A DNA stretch of 64,000 nucleotides from Streptococcus orisasini (GCF_001431045.1 NZ_BCLE01000032.1:45962-109961), one strand, 5' to 3'. Shown: positions 1 to 8,797, counted from the first letter of the stretch. Notes: generated by a model not told the origin, from the sequence alone. A program made the numbers and translations.

Positions 1-182
1 CTTTGGCTTCTTATATCGGAGCTGGAGGCCTTGGAGATCTTATTTTTAGTGGTTTGAGCCTCTTTCAGCCTTCTTTAATTATTGGAGGAACTATTCCTGT
101 TATTCTCCTTTCTTTAATTGTTGATTATCTGCTTGGACGCTTGGAAAATTATTTGACACCGCGACAAAAGAGGAATGTATAA
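1..182 (+). CDS. opuCB: Osmoprotectant ABC transporter permease, C-terminal fragment
   Basis: Only the last 59 codons are inside the window; the reading frame is open from the first base and stops with TAA at 180-182. The visible part reads [17 protein letters not shown] followed by a hydrophobic stretch and a basic tail, the typical end of a binding-protein-dependent permease of the OpuB/OpuC glycine betaine/carnitine/choline family. The homologous segment of the second permease (1116-1781) reads GAFVGGSGLGDIIIRG, so the two are paralogous subunits. The ATPase gene (opuCA) would be expected upstream, outside the window. The substrate-binding lipoprotein starts two bases after the stop, so they are one operon. 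The exact osmolyte cannot be read from this fragment. Confidence 0.85.
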   Translation, partial: LASYIGAGGLGDLIFSGLSLFQPSLIIGGTIPVILLSLIVDYLLGRLENYLTPRQKRNV

Positions 183-183
183 C

Positions 184-1119
184 ATGAAAAAACTAATCTA
201 TTTTTTAACAGTCCTTACAATAATTCCAATCATTGTTTTAGCCAGCTGCAGCAAGGGCAATAATACGAAAAATAAGGATGATGCTAATATCAAAATTGCC
301 GCACTGAGTACGACAGAATCTAGCATCATGGCTAATATGATTAGCGAATTGATTAATCATGAGCTAGGCTATAAAACAACCTTGGTCTCCAATCTTGGCT
401 CTACCAATGTGGTTCATCAGGCATTGATTCGAAAAGATGCGGATATTGCAGCAACCCGCTATACAGGAACAGACCTGACAGGAACACTGAATCTGCCGGC
501 CGAAAAGGATAATGTTAAGGCCAGCAAAATTATCAAAAAAGAGTTCACCAAGCGCTTTGACCAGACTTGGTTCCCAAGTTATGGTTTTGCTGACACCTAT
601 GCCTTTATGGTAACGACCAAATTCGCTAAAGCAAACAAGCTTACAACCGTGGAGGATTTAAAAAAGGTCGCCACAACTGCTAAGGCAGGTGTGGACAGTA
701 CCTGGATGAGGCGCGAAGGAGATGGCTACAAGGAATTCAGCCGTGCCTATGGTTTTTCCTTCAATAGCATCTATCCGATGCAGATAGGCCTTGTTTATGA
801 CGCTGTTGAGAATGATAAGATGCAGGTGGTTCTGGGATATTCCACAGACGGCCGCATTCAAAGCTATGACCTTACTATCCTTAAAGATAATAAGCACTTT
901 TTCCCACCTTATGATGCATCCATGGTTGTCAACAATCGTATTTTAAGACAGTATCCTGAGTTAAAGCCACTCTTGCACCGCTTAGACGGCAAAATTGACC
1001 TTGAAACAATGCAAGAACTTAACTATCAAGTGGACGACCAATTGCTAGAGCCTTCTGTTGTTGCCCATAATTTTTTGAAAAAACATCATTACTTCCGTGA
1101 AGGAGGGGATAATTCATGA
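184..1119 (+). CDS. opuCC: Osmoprotectant-binding lipoprotein of OpuC-type ABC transporter
   Basis: This is the extracytoplasmic solute-binding subunit that captures quaternary ammonium osmolytes (glycine betaine, carnitine, choline) for import under osmotic stress. It has 311 residues. The N-terminus is a lipoprotein signal: basic MKK, a hydrophobic run to residue 18, then the lipobox LASC with the lipidated cysteine at about residue 22. The mature part carries OpuAC-type (type II periplasmic binding) features such as KIAALSTTESSIMANMI near residues 37-53. An in-frame ATG lies at 175, but AGAGGA at 170-175 is properly spaced only for the ATG at 184. The 3' end overlaps the next permease by four bases (ATGA), so translation is coupled. 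Family assignment is firm; the substrate is not determined. Confidence 0.9.
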   Translation: MKKLIYFLTVLTIIPIIVLASCSKGNNTKNKDDANIKIAALSTTESSIMANMISELINHELGYKTTLVSNLGSTNVVHQALIRKDADIAATRYTGTDLTGTLNLPAEKDNVKASKIIKKEFTKRFDQTWFPSYGFADTYAFMVTTKFAKANKLTTVEDLKKVATTAKAGVDSTWMRREGDGYKEFSRAYGFSFNSIYPMQIGLVYDAVENDKMQVVLGYSTDGRIQSYDLTILKDNKHFFPPYDASMVVNNRILRQYPELKPLLHRLDGKIDLETMQELNYQVDDQLLEPSVVAHNFLKKHHYFREGGDNS

Positions 1120-1781
1120 GTCATATGAGTCTCACACAGCAGCTGATTTACTATTTTCAGCACAACAGTAGCTACATTTTGACACAATTTCTGCAGCATT
1201 TCCTCATCTCCATATACGGCGTGCTGCTTGCTGCTCTTATAGGAATTCCGGTAGGCATACTGATTGCTAAGAAGGGACACCTAAAAGGATTCATCATGGG
1301 TATCGCCAATGTCATACAAACCATTCCTTCTTTGGCCATGATTTCCATCATTATGCTAGCTTTAGGTTTGGGAACTAAAACTGTTATTGCTACCGTATTT
1401 TTGTATTCTTTGCTGCCTATTATCGGCAATACCTATGCTGGTATTAGAAACGTTAATGCTGACCTTGTTGACGCTGCCAAGGGCATGGGAATGACCAGCA
1501 AACAGCAATTGCTGATGGTCGAGCTACCCTTGTCTTTAGCTGTTATCATGGCCGGTATTCGCAATGCCTTGGTGCTTGCCATTGGGATTACAGCTATTGG
1601 TGCCTTTGTCGGCGGCAGCGGTCTGGGAGATATTATCATTCGCGGTACCAATGCAACCAATGGCGGTGCTATCATTCTTGCAGGTTCTCTGCCAACTGCC
1701 TTCATGGCCGTTGTTTCCGATTTAATTCTAGGAGCTATTCAGCGCTACTTGGAACCCAAAGGCATGTCATCCAACCGTTAA
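1116..1781 (+). CDS. opuCD: Osmoprotectant ABC transporter permease
   Basis: This is the second inner-membrane permease of the OpuC-type importer, 221 residues with about five to six hydrophobic segments. The cytoplasmic ATPase-coupling (EAA-like) loop is ELPLSLAVIMAGIRNALVLA near residues 138-157, and the conserved GAFVGGSGLGDIIIRG follows near 164-179. The start ATG overlaps the stop of the binding-protein gene (ATGA at 1116-1119) and is preceded by AGGAGGGG at about 1101-1108. An in-frame ATG at 1125 is possible but worse spaced. Two permease genes flanking the binding-protein gene match the OpuC arrangement ATPase-permease-lipoprotein-permease rather than single-permease OpuA. The osmolyte range is not visible in the sequence. 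Confidence 0.9.
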   Translation: MSHMSLTQQLIYYFQHNSSYILTQFLQHFLISIYGVLLAALIGIPVGILIAKKGHLKGFIMGIANVIQTIPSLAMISIIMLALGLGTKTVIATVFLYSLLPIIGNTYAGIRNVNADLVDAAKGMGMTSKQQLLMVELPLSLAVIMAGIRNALVLAIGITAIGAFVGGSGLGDIIIRGTNATNGGAIILAGSLPTAFMAVVSDLILGAIQRYLEPKGMSSNR

Positions 1782-1796
1782 TACTCTTCAAAAATC

Positions 1797-1818
1797 AAAA
1801 AACTGTCTCAACAGACAG
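1797..1818 (-). terminator. Terminator of the 3-methyladenine glycosylase gene
   Basis: The inverted repeat CTGTCT (1803-1808) / AGACAG (1813-1818) has a four-base loop. Read on the - strand it is followed by a run of six T (A-run at 1797-1802), which is the right order for the leftward gene ending at 1822. For the rightward opu operon there is no T-run, so it would work poorly in that direction. Confidence 0.7.
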
Positions 1819-1821
1819 CTC

Positions 1822-2400
1822 TTATCTCAACCAAGTCTCTTCATCTGCTAAGAGGCTTTTTTTAGAAATCTTAGAAACATGTCGATTACCCGCTACGTAA
1901 AAACAAAGCGGTTTTTCCCGCCAGCTATCGCTGCAGGTCACACCGATACGGGGTCTGACTGCGATGTGAAGAGGTTGACGGTCTTGTAACAGCTGAAGTT
2001 TGGAAGTTGGTAAAAAATCGCCGTTGAACCTTTTATCAATCCCCGCAAATTTTGTCAATTTTCCAGGTCCATTGGCCAAGAGTTCTCCGCTTGGAATCTC
2101 CAAAGCCCGAATAAGAACGGCCTCTGCAACATCTTGTCCCTTGGTAACCAAGTTAAGCATCTGATGACCATAGATCTGATAAACATACCAATGGCCAGCA
2201 GATAGATACATGGCTTCATTTTTAGGCGTCCGCCGGCCATTAGCACTGTGGCAAGCACTGTCTTTGCTGCCCAAATAGGCTTCTGTTTCCACGATTCTGC
2301 CCAAGGGCCGACCGTCCAAACACAGCTGCATTCCCAGCAAAGCCTTGGCAGTCGCAACAGTATCTGTCTCCATCATATGTTTAAATTCTCTTGATAACAT
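1822..2400 (-). CDS. 3-methyladenine DNA glycosylase (AAG/Mpg family)
   Basis: This is a base-excision-repair enzyme that removes alkylated purines such as 3-methyladenine from DNA. It has 192 residues, the usual length of bacterial AAG-fold proteins. Recognisable family features are ALLGMQL near residue 20, GRIVETEAYLG near 33-43 (containing the catalytic glutamate), CHSANGRRTPKNEAMY near 50-65, YQIYGHQMLN and ANGPGKLTKFAGID. The first ATG has no Shine-Dalgarno sequence. Instead an extended -10 (TGTTATAAT) ends only six bases upstream, so the mRNA may start at or next to the AUG. It is monocistronic, convergent with the opu operon and followed by its own terminator. Confidence 0.9.
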   Translation of the reverse strand: MLSREFKHMMETDTVATAKALLGMQLCLDGRPLGRIVETEAYLGSKDSACHSANGRRTPKNEAMYLSAGHWYVYQIYGHQMLNLVTKGQDVAEAVLIRALEIPSGELLANGPGKLTKFAGIDKRFNGDFLPTSKLQLLQDRQPLHIAVRPRIGVTCSDSWREKPLCFYVAGNRHVSKISKKSLLADEETWLR

Positions 2401-2415
2401 AGTTTTATTATAACA
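2401..2415 (-). promoter_or_regulatory. Extended -10 promoter abutting the glycosylase start codon
   Basis: On the - strand the sequence reads TGT-TATAAT-AAAACT-ATG: a consensus extended -10 whose last base is six bases before the ATG at 2400. Transcription normally begins about seven bases after the -10, which would place the 5' end on the start codon. No purine-rich ribosome-binding site lies between. This is one of four such arrangements in the window. Confidence 0.65.
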
Positions 2416-2470
2416 TGAACTTTCGCTTTCTTAAGAGAGGTAATTAAAGGAGGAAAAACAATTTTAATTC

Positions 2471-2498
2471 TTGAAATCGGTTTCAAAAATGCTATAAT
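2471..2498 (+). promoter_or_regulatory. gabD promoter with overlapping CcpA cre site
   Basis: TTGAAATCGGTTTCAA at 2471-2486 is a near-perfect catabolite-responsive element with the central CG and inverted TGAAA/TTTCA arms. The same bases provide the -35 (TTGAAA, 2471-2476), 16 bases from the extended -10 TGC-TATAAT (2490-2498). CcpA bound here would cover the -35, so repression during growth on preferred sugars is the expected outcome. Site identity is seen; the regulatory direction is inferred from position. Confidence 0.8.
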
Positions 2499-2531
2499 AA
2501 ATTTGATTAAATAAAAAACGGAGGACAACCT

Positions 2532-3908
2532 ATGGCTTATAAGACAACTTATCCTTATACAAACGAAGTTTTAAAAGAATTTGCAAATAACAGTGATGCA
2601 GATTTGGAAAAGGCACTGGCAACAGCACATGCACTCTATAAAAAATGGCGTGCTGAAGGGGGCTTAGAAGAACGCAAAGCCCAGCTGCATAAAGTAGCTG
2701 ACCTTCTTCGCCGCGATGTCGATAAATACGCCGAAGTCATGACCAAGGATATGGGAAAACTCTTTACGGAAGCTAAAGGCGAAGTTGAACTTTGCGCAGA
2801 AATTGCTGACTACTTTGCTGATAAAGCCGAAGAGTTTTTAGAACCAAAATCATTTGAACCTATCCACGGTGATGCTTACTATATCAAACAGGCTGTCGGT
2901 GTGCTCTTTATGGTAGAACCATGGAATTTCCCATTCTATCAAATCATGCGCGTTTTTGCTCCTAACTTCATGATTGGCAATCCAACTGTTTTAAAACATG
3001 CTTCTATCTGTCCTGGTTCTGCTCAAGCCTTTGAAGATTTGGTTAATGAAGCAGGGGCTCCTGAAGGTTCCTTCAAGAATCTCTTCCTTACCTATGATCA
3101 AGTTAATAAGGCCATTGCAGATCCGCGAATTCAAGGTGTTGCTTTAACCGGTTCTGAACGCGGCGGTGCTTCTATCGCCGCTGAAGCAGGGGCAAATCTG
3201 AAAAAATCTGCTCTTGAACTCGGTGGTAATGATGCCTTCCTCATTTTGGAAGATGCCGATTTTGATCTCTTAAATGACACTATTTTCTTTGCCCGTCTTT
3301 ACAATGCAGGCCAAGTATGTACATCATCTAAACGTTTCATTGTAGTCGGTGAAGAAAATTACAAGAAATTCGTAGACATGGTTGTCGAAACCTTCAAGAC
3401 AGCTAAGTGGGGCGACCCAATGGATCCTGAAACAACACTTGCACCATTGTCATCAGCTGAAGCCAAAGAAGAAGTTCTGGGTCAAATCAAATTGGCTGTG
3501 GACAGCGGAGCACACGCAGTTTACGGCAATGAACCGATTGACCATCCAGGCAACTTCGTTATGCCTACTGTGCTGACAGATATTACCAAGGACAACCCAA
3601 TTTACAACCAAGAAATCTTTGGTCCTGTTGCTTCTATTTACAAAGTTGATACCGAAGAAGAAGCTATTGAACTAGCCAACGATTCCAGCTACGGACTTGG
3701 CGGCACTGTCTTCTCTAAAGACCTTGACCATGCTAAAGAAGTTGCTGCTAAAATTGAAACTGGTATGTCCTTTATCAATTCTGGTTGGACTTCTCATCCA
3801 GAAGTTCCATTCGGCGGTATCAAGAATTCTGGTTACGGCCGTGAACTCAGCAATCTTGGTTTTGATGCCTTCGTCAATGAACACCTTGTGTTCACGCCTC
3901 ATTCATAA
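2532..3908 (+). CDS. gabD: NAD(P)-dependent aldehyde dehydrogenase (succinate-semialdehyde dehydrogenase-like)
   Basis: It oxidises an aldehyde to the acid with NAD(P)+; the closest family is GabD-type succinate-semialdehyde dehydrogenase. It has 458 residues. The catalytic pair is visible: general-base glutamate in LELGGNDAF (about E229) and nucleophilic cysteine in NAGQVCTSSKRF (about C263), with EPWNFPFYQI, LTGSERGG and EIFGPVASIYKV also conserved. The start ATG follows CGGAGGA with good spacing. The gene stands alone between a cre-controlled promoter and a strong terminator. No GABA aminotransferase or other GABA-pathway gene is nearby, so the physiological substrate is uncertain. The catabolite control points to a role in carbon metabolism. 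Confidence 0.85.
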   Translation: MAYKTTYPYTNEVLKEFANNSDADLEKALATAHALYKKWRAEGGLEERKAQLHKVADLLRRDVDKYAEVMTKDMGKLFTEAKGEVELCAEIADYFADKAEEFLEPKSFEPIHGDAYYIKQAVGVLFMVEPWNFPFYQIMRVFAPNFMIGNPTVLKHASICPGSAQAFEDLVNEAGAPEGSFKNLFLTYDQVNKAIADPRIQGVALTGSERGGASIAAEAGANLKKSALELGGNDAFLILEDADFDLLNDTIFFARLYNAGQVCTSSKRFIVVGEENYKKFVDMVVETFKTAKWGDPMDPETTLAPLSSAEAKEEVLGQIKLAVDSGAHAVYGNEPIDHPGNFVMPTVLTDITKDNPIYNQEIFGPVASIYKVDTEEEAIELANDSSYGLGGTVFSKDLDHAKEVAAKIETGMSFINSGWTSHPEVPFGGIKNSGYGRELSNLGFDAFVNEHLVFTPHS

Positions 3909-3926
3909 ATTTTGCCAACTTTTTCC

Positions 3927-3962
3927 CATCTCCTGGATGCTGTTGCATCTAGGAGATGTTTT
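3927..3962 (+). terminator. Terminator of gabD
   Basis: CATCTCCTGGATGC (3927-3940) pairs with GCATCTAGGAGATG (3945-3958) across a four-base loop with a single mismatch, followed by TTTT. This is a strong rho-independent terminator. Confidence 0.85.
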
Positions 3963-4072
3963 GTGACCTTTTTTCCAGAAAAAATAAACTTTTTTTGCAC
4001 TACTTTCAGAAAATAGGCGTATAATCATCTTATAAAGTAAAAGGCTTACATTTTAGATGGGAAGTGTTTTTC

Positions 4073-6880
4073 GTGATTAGAAAACGTAGTCAGCAAAACA
4101 TTAACAGACAGCCTAACTTATACCAATATGATGTAGAGACTGTCTTTGAACGAGCAAAGGCCAGTCCTCAGGGACTCTCTTTTGATGAAGTTGCCAAAAG
4201 GCAGGCAGAATACGGCCCCAACCAGTTGGAAAAGGTCAAGGGAGAACCTTTAATTATCAAATTTGCTAAGAACTTTTTGTCCTTGATGGCAATTCTGCTC
4301 TGGATTGGCGGTGCGGTCGCCTTCTTCTTTGCAGGAACACCTGAACTTGGGATCGCCATCTGGCTAGTCAATATTATTAACGGCTGTTTTTCTTTCTTCC
4401 AAGAATACAAGGCCGGCAAGGCAACAGAAGCACTCGAACATATGCTGCCCTCCTATGCCCGTGTGACTCGGCAAAATCAAGAAGAAAGGATTCTTGCCCA
4501 AGAGCTGGTGCCTGGCGATTTGATGATGATTGAAGAGGGCGATAGTATTTCTGCTGACGCCCGCATCATCTCTGCTACTGACGATTTTCAGGTTAATCAG
4601 TCTGCTCTCACAGGTGAGTCCAATCCTGTCAATAAAAATAATCGTGCAATTTCTGAAAAAGAACCTGATCTCCTTAGTCTGGACAATCTTGTTTTTGCTG
4701 GCACATCTGTTAGCAAAGGTAATGCCAAGGTTCTAATCACTAATATCGGCATGGCGACAGAATTCGGACAGATTGCCCATTTAACGCAAGGGGTCACCAA
4801 TGTCACCAGTCCCCTGCAAAAGGAACTCAACCGCCTGACCAAGCAGATTTCGCTGATTGCCATATCAGTGGGTATCTTCTTTTTGCTCACTTCTGTTTTG
4901 ATAATTAAAGAACCGTTAGCACAGGCTTTCGTTTTCGCCCTGGGTATGATTGTGGCCTTTATTCCTGAGGGGCTTCTACCAACGGTGACCCTGTCGCTTG
5001 CTATGGCCGTTCAAAAAATGGCTAAGAAAAACGCACTGGTCAAAACTTTAGCTTCTGTAGAGACCTTGGGCGAAACATCTGTTATCTGTTCTGATAAAAC
5101 CGGAACCCTGACACAAAATGAAATGACAGTCAATCACATTTGGACGCCACAGCAAGAATACGACGTAACAGGACTGGGCTATGCCCCCCAAGGAACTATA
5201 AAAGCTGATCAAAAGCCTGTCCAAGTCAGTGATAATCCTAGCCTAAACTGGCTTATTAGAGGGGCTGCCCTCTGCAGCAATGCTTCTATCGAGCCACCCC
5301 ACGGAGATCAGACTCGCTATACAGTTCTAGGCGATCCGACTGAAGCCTGTCTAAACGTCCTTGCCCAAAAAGCTGGAATTAACTTAACAGACAATGAAAA
5401 AACGGCTCCTAGACTTCATGAACTGACCTTTGACTCTGAACGCAAGCGGATGACAACCATTCATCAGCTTGAAACAGAACTTTTGGGAAGCCGCTTAATC
5501 AGCTTTACCAAAGGAGCACCCAAAGAAATCGCAGAGTTGTCCAGCAGAATTTATGATCAGAACCAAATCAGACCTCTGACGGATAAAGAAAAAGCTGCCA
5601 TTCTCAAAGCCAATGACCAATATGCCAAAGACGGGCTGCGCGTGCTGGCTCTTGCCTGCCGCCAGCTTGATAAGACAGCTGATCTGCCGCAGGATTTTGC
5701 CGATTATACCCCTGAGATGATTGAACAAGATCTCATTTTTATGGGGCTCCTTGTCATGCAGGATCCTCCGCGTATGGAAGTTGCTAAGGCTGTTGAAAAA
5801 TGCCACAAGGCAAACATCCGAATTGTCATGATCACTGGTGACTATGGCCTGACGGCTCTTAGCATTGCCAAAAAGATTGGAATTGTCCAAGGAGAAAATC
5901 CTCGCCTAGTTACAGGTCAGGAATTGGGAGAATTATCCGATGCAGAACTCCAGACAATTTTGAAAGACGAGGTGGTTTTTGCTCGTATTGCTCCTGAGCA
6001 AAAATACCGAATTGTCACCAATTTACAAAAACTGGGGCATGTCGTTGCTGTTACTGGTGACGGAGTAAACGATGCTCCTGCTCTGAAAAAAGCCGATATT
6101 GGTGTTGCTATGGGAATTACCGGAACTGACGTTGCTAAAACGTCAGCCGATATGATTTTGACCGATGATAATTTTGCCTCCATCGTTAATGCTATCGAAG
6201 AAGGACGGACCGTTTATCAAAATATTAAGAAGTTTTTAACCTATATTTTTAATTCCAATACTTCTGAAGCCGTTCCTTCAGCCAGCTTTCTTTTCTCCCG
6301 CGGTTTTATCCCTCTTCCTTTAACAGTCATGCAGATTCTTGCTATCGACCTTGGCAGTGACATGCTGCCGGCTCTGGGCTTGGGTATTGAAAGTGCTGAA
6401 AAAGATATTATGGAAAGGCCTCCTCGACGTAAATCTGATGCGCTGCTTACCAAAAATCTGCTGATTAAGGCCTTTATCTGGTATGGTCTCTTAGAAGCCT
6501 GTCTGGCCATGGGAGCTTTCTTCTTTACCTATTTGATTCACGGTCAAGGTTTGAATTTCAACAGCAGCTATTATGCAGAAGCTACAACCATGACGCTGGG
6601 AGCCATCATTTTCTGCCAAATTGGTATGGTACAAAACTGTCGAACAACCAAACAGTCTGTCTTTAGCCTCAAGCTCTTTTCTAATTCTTATATCAATCTA
6701 GGAATGATTGCTGAAATTCTGCTCTTTATTCTGCTGAGCTACCTTCCTCTCTTTAACCACATCTTTAACACGGCACCCCTAGAGGCTGTAAACTGGCTCT
6801 ATCTTATTCTCTGCCCGCTGCCTATCCTTGCTTTGGAAGAAATTCGCAAGGCTTGGCTCAGAAAACGGCCTCGCAGATGA
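4073..6880 (+). CDS. Cation-transporting P-type ATPase with Na,K-ATPase-like ion residues
   Basis: This is a P-type ATPase that pumps cations at the cost of ATP through a phospho-aspartate intermediate. It has about 936 residues. Visible landmarks: actuator motif TGES, phosphorylation site CSDKTGTLTQNEMT (D about 341), MITGD and TGDGVNDAPAL in the P domain, and about ten membrane helices. The ion-site helices resemble animal Na,K-ATPase more than SERCA: PEGLLPTVTLSL in M4 (E299), SNTSE in M5 (N729, E732), and IDLGSDMLPA in M6 (D759, D763), followed by SAEKDIMERPPRR. Substrate is therefore plausibly Na+ or K+ rather than Ca2+; this is inference. The start is GTG; an earlier in-frame GTG at 4064 is too close to GATGGGA, so the GTG at 4073 is preferred. 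Confidence 0.88.
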   Translation: MIRKRSQQNINRQPNLYQYDVETVFERAKASPQGLSFDEVAKRQAEYGPNQLEKVKGEPLIIKFAKNFLSLMAILLWIGGAVAFFFAGTPELGIAIWLVNIINGCFSFFQEYKAGKATEALEHMLPSYARVTRQNQEERILAQELVPGDLMMIEEGDSISADARIISATDDFQVNQSALTGESNPVNKNNRAISEKEPDLLSLDNLVFAGTSVSKGNAKVLITNIGMATEFGQIAHLTQGVTNVTSPLQKELNRLTKQISLIAISVGIFFLLTSVLIIKEPLAQAFVFALGMIVAFIPEGLLPTVTLSLAMAVQKMAKKNALVKTLASVETLGETSVICSDKTGTLTQNEMTVNHIWTPQQEYDVTGLGYAPQGTIKADQKPVQVSDNPSLNWLIRGAALCSNASIEPPHGDQTRYTVLGDPTEACLNVLAQKAGINLTDNEKTAPRLHELTFDSERKRMTTIHQLETELLGSRLISFTKGAPKEIAELSSRIYDQNQIRPLTDKEKAAILKANDQYAKDGLRVLALACRQLDKTADLPQDFADYTPEMIEQDLIFMGLLVMQDPPRMEVAKAVEKCHKANIRIVMITGDYGLTALSIAKKIGIVQGENPRLVTGQELGELSDAELQTILKDEVVFARIAPEQKYRIVTNLQKLGHVVAVTGDGVNDAPALKKADIGVAMGITGTDVAKTSADMILTDDNFASIVNAIEEGRTVYQNIKKFLTYIFNSNTSEAVPSASFLFSRGFIPLPLTVMQILAIDLGSDMLPALGLGIESAEKDIMERPPRRKSDALLTKNLLIKAFIWYGLLEACLAMGAFFFTYLIHGQGLNFNSSYYAEATTMTLGAIIFCQIGMVQNCRTTKQSVFSLKLFSNSYINLGMIAEILLFILLSYLPLFNHIFNTAPLEAVNWLYLILCPLPILALEEIRKAWLRKRPRR

Positions 6881-6897
6881 ATCAAGGGAAAAATAGA

Positions 6898-6931
6898 ATT
6901 TTTCAGAAAATAATAGAATTTTGCAACAATT
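6898..6931 (+). promoter_or_regulatory. Two CodY-like operators upstream of ilvD
   Basis: ATTTTTCAGAAAATA (6898-6912) matches the CodY consensus AATTTTCWGAAAATT at 13 of 15 positions. A second, weaker copy AATTTTGCAACAATT (6917-6931) matches 11 of 15 and follows four bases later. They lie just upstream of the ilvD promoter. CodY represses branched-chain amino acid synthesis genes when isoleucine/leucine/valine and GTP are plentiful, which fits ilvD. Confidence 0.65.
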
Positions 6932-6954
6932 ATAATGATTACAAGGATGATTTG

Positions 6955-6963
6955 TGCTATAAT
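6955..6963 (+). promoter_or_regulatory. ilvD extended -10 promoter
   Basis: TGC-TATAAT at 6955-6963 is a perfect extended -10; no good -35 is visible at 16-18 bases. The predicted 5' end is near 6970, giving a leader of about 55 bases containing the AAAGGAAG ribosome-binding site (7011-7018). Confidence 0.7.
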
Positions 6964-7025
6964 GATGACTGTAAAGTTATAGATTCTACTTTGGATGACT
7001 AAATATGATGAAAGGAAGCGGTCAA

Positions 7026-8741
7026 ATGACTGACAAAGAAACTCTTAAAAATTTAAGAAATCGCAGTTCTGTCTATGATTCAATGGTTAAATCACCTAAC
7101 CGTGCTATGCTCAGGGCAACTGGCATGCAGGACGAAGATTTTGAAAAACCTATTGTTGGTGTTATCTCAACTTGGGCTGAAAACACTCCTTGTAACATTC
7201 ATCTGCACGACTTTGGTAAACTGGCAAAAGCTGGAGTTAAAGATTCAGGCGGTTGGCCTGTTCAATTTGGAACCATTACGGTTTCTGATGGTATCGCAAT
7301 GGGAACCCAAGGCATGCGTTTCTCACTGACTTCACGTGATATTATCGCTGATTCGATCGAAGCTGCTATGGGCGGTCATAATGTTGATGCTTTTGTAGCT
7401 ATCGGTGGCTGTGATAAGAACATGCCAGGCTCTATGATTGCCATTGCCAATATGGATATTCCAGCTATCTTTGCCTACGGCGGAACTATTGCTCCCGGTA
7501 ATTTAGATGGTAAAGACATTGATCTTGTCTCAGTTTTTGAAGGTGTCGGCCACTGGAACCACGGTGATATGACCGAAGAAGAAGTTAAGGCTCTTGAATG
7601 CAATGCCTGTCCTGGCCCTGGCGGCTGCGGCGGTATGTACACAGCCAACACCATGGCAACAGCTATTGAAGTTCTGGGAATGAGCCTTCCTGGTTCTGCT
7701 TCACACCCTGCTGAGTCTCCTGAGAAAAAAGCAGATATCGAAGAAGCCGGCCGCGCTGTAGTGAAGATGCTGGAAATGGGCATTAAGCCATCAGACATTT
7801 TGACACGCGAAGCCTTTGAAGATGCTATTACAGTAACTATGGCACTGGGCGGCTCGACCAACTCAACTCTTCACCTGCTGGCGATTGCCCATGCAGCCAA
7901 TGTTGAGTTGACGCTTGATGACTTCAACACTATCCAAGAAAAGGTACCTCATTTGGCTGACTTGAAACCTTCTGGTCAGTATGTCTTCCAAGACCTTTAT
8001 AATGTCGGCGGCGTACCAGCCGTAATGAAATATCTTTTGGCAAACGGCTTCCTTCATGGAGATCGCCTCACTTGTACCGGTAAGACCGTTGCTGAAAACT
8101 TAGCCGAATTTGAAGATTTGACTCCAGGTCAAAAAGTCATTATGCCGCTGGAAAATCCAAAACGTGCTGACGGTCCTCTGATTATCCTTCATGGTAATCT
8201 CGCTCCAGATGGTGCAGTTGCCAAGGTTTCAGGTGTTAAAGTTCGCCGCCATGTTGGCCCAGCTAAGGTCTTTGATTCAGAAGAAGACGCTATTGAAGCC
8301 GTATTAACAGATGAGATTGTTGACGGCGATGTCGTTGTCGTACGTTACGTCGGACCAAAAGGCGGACCAGGTATGCCGGAAATGCTTTCTCTTTCATCGA
8401 TGATTGTTGGTAAAGGACAGGGAGATAAGGTTGCCCTGCTCACTGACGGACGCTTCTCAGGCGGTACTTACGGCCTTGTTGTCGGCCATATCGCTCCTGA
8501 AGCCCAAGATGGCGGACCAATCGCCTACCTTCGCACTGGCGATACAGTTATTGTTGACCAAGACACCAAAGAAATTACCATGGAAGTTTCTGAAGAAGAG
8601 CTTGAACGTCGCAAGGCTGAAACCAAGATTCCACCGCTTTATTCCCGCGGAGTTCTGGGCAAATACGCTCATATCGTGTCATCTGCTTCTAAGGGAGCTG
8701 TGACAGACTTCTGGAAACCAGAAGAAACTGGTAAAAAATAG
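7026..8741 (+). CDS. ilvD: Dihydroxy-acid dehydratase
   Basis: It dehydrates 2,3-dihydroxy-isovalerate and 2,3-dihydroxy-3-methylvalerate to the 2-keto acids, the penultimate step of valine/isoleucine synthesis (also leucine and pantothenate precursors). It has 571 residues. Cluster-binding cysteines are visible in [13 protein letters not shown] and [17 protein letters not shown], and the C-terminal [12 protein letters not shown] and [10 protein letters not shown] motifs are intact, so the Fe-S dehydratase appears functional. The reading frame extends up to ATGs at 7005 and 7008, but AAAGGAAG at 7011-7018 is spaced for the ATG at 7026. It is a single gene; the other ilv genes are not in the window. 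It is followed by a bidirectional terminator. Confidence 0.95.
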   Translation: MTDKETLKNLRNRSSVYDSMVKSPNRAMLRATGMQDEDFEKPIVGVISTWAENTPCNIHLHDFGKLAKAGVKDSGGWPVQFGTITVSDGIAMGTQGMRFSLTSRDIIADSIEAAMGGHNVDAFVAIGGCDKNMPGSMIAIANMDIPAIFAYGGTIAPGNLDGKDIDLVSVFEGVGHWNHGDMTEEEVKALECNACPGPGGCGGMYTANTMATAIEVLGMSLPGSASHPAESPEKKADIEEAGRAVVKMLEMGIKPSDILTREAFEDAITVTMALGGSTNSTLHLLAIAHAANVELTLDDFNTIQEKVPHLADLKPSGQYVFQDLYNVGGVPAVMKYLLANGFLHGDRLTCTGKTVAENLAEFEDLTPGQKVIMPLENPKRADGPLIILHGNLAPDGAVAKVSGVKVRRHVGPAKVFDSEEDAIEAVLTDEIVDGDVVVVRYVGPKGGPGMPEMLSLSSMIVGKGQGDKVALLTDGRFSGGTYGLVVGHIAPEAQDGGPIAYLRTGDTVIVDQDTKEITMEVSEEELERRKAETKIPPLYSRGVLGKYAHIVSSASKGAVTDFWKPEETGKK

Positions 8742-8767
8742 AAGAAATTACTATAAAAGCACTTAAA

Positions 8768-8797
8768 AATCACCGTTGTAATTAGACGGTGATTTTC
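8768..8797. terminator. Bidirectional terminator between ilvD and the DUF59 gene
   Basis: AATCACCGT (8768-8776) and ACGGTGATT (8786-8794) form a nine-base-pair perfect stem with A- and T-rich flanks on both sides. It sits between converging genes. The T-run abuts the TAA of the leftward gene. Confidence 0.8.

Noticed and set aside
7331..7340. TTCACGTGAT inside ilvD resembling parS
   Set aside because: Only the central TTCACGTGA matches; the outer TGT/ACA arms are absent, and it lies in conserved ilvD codons.
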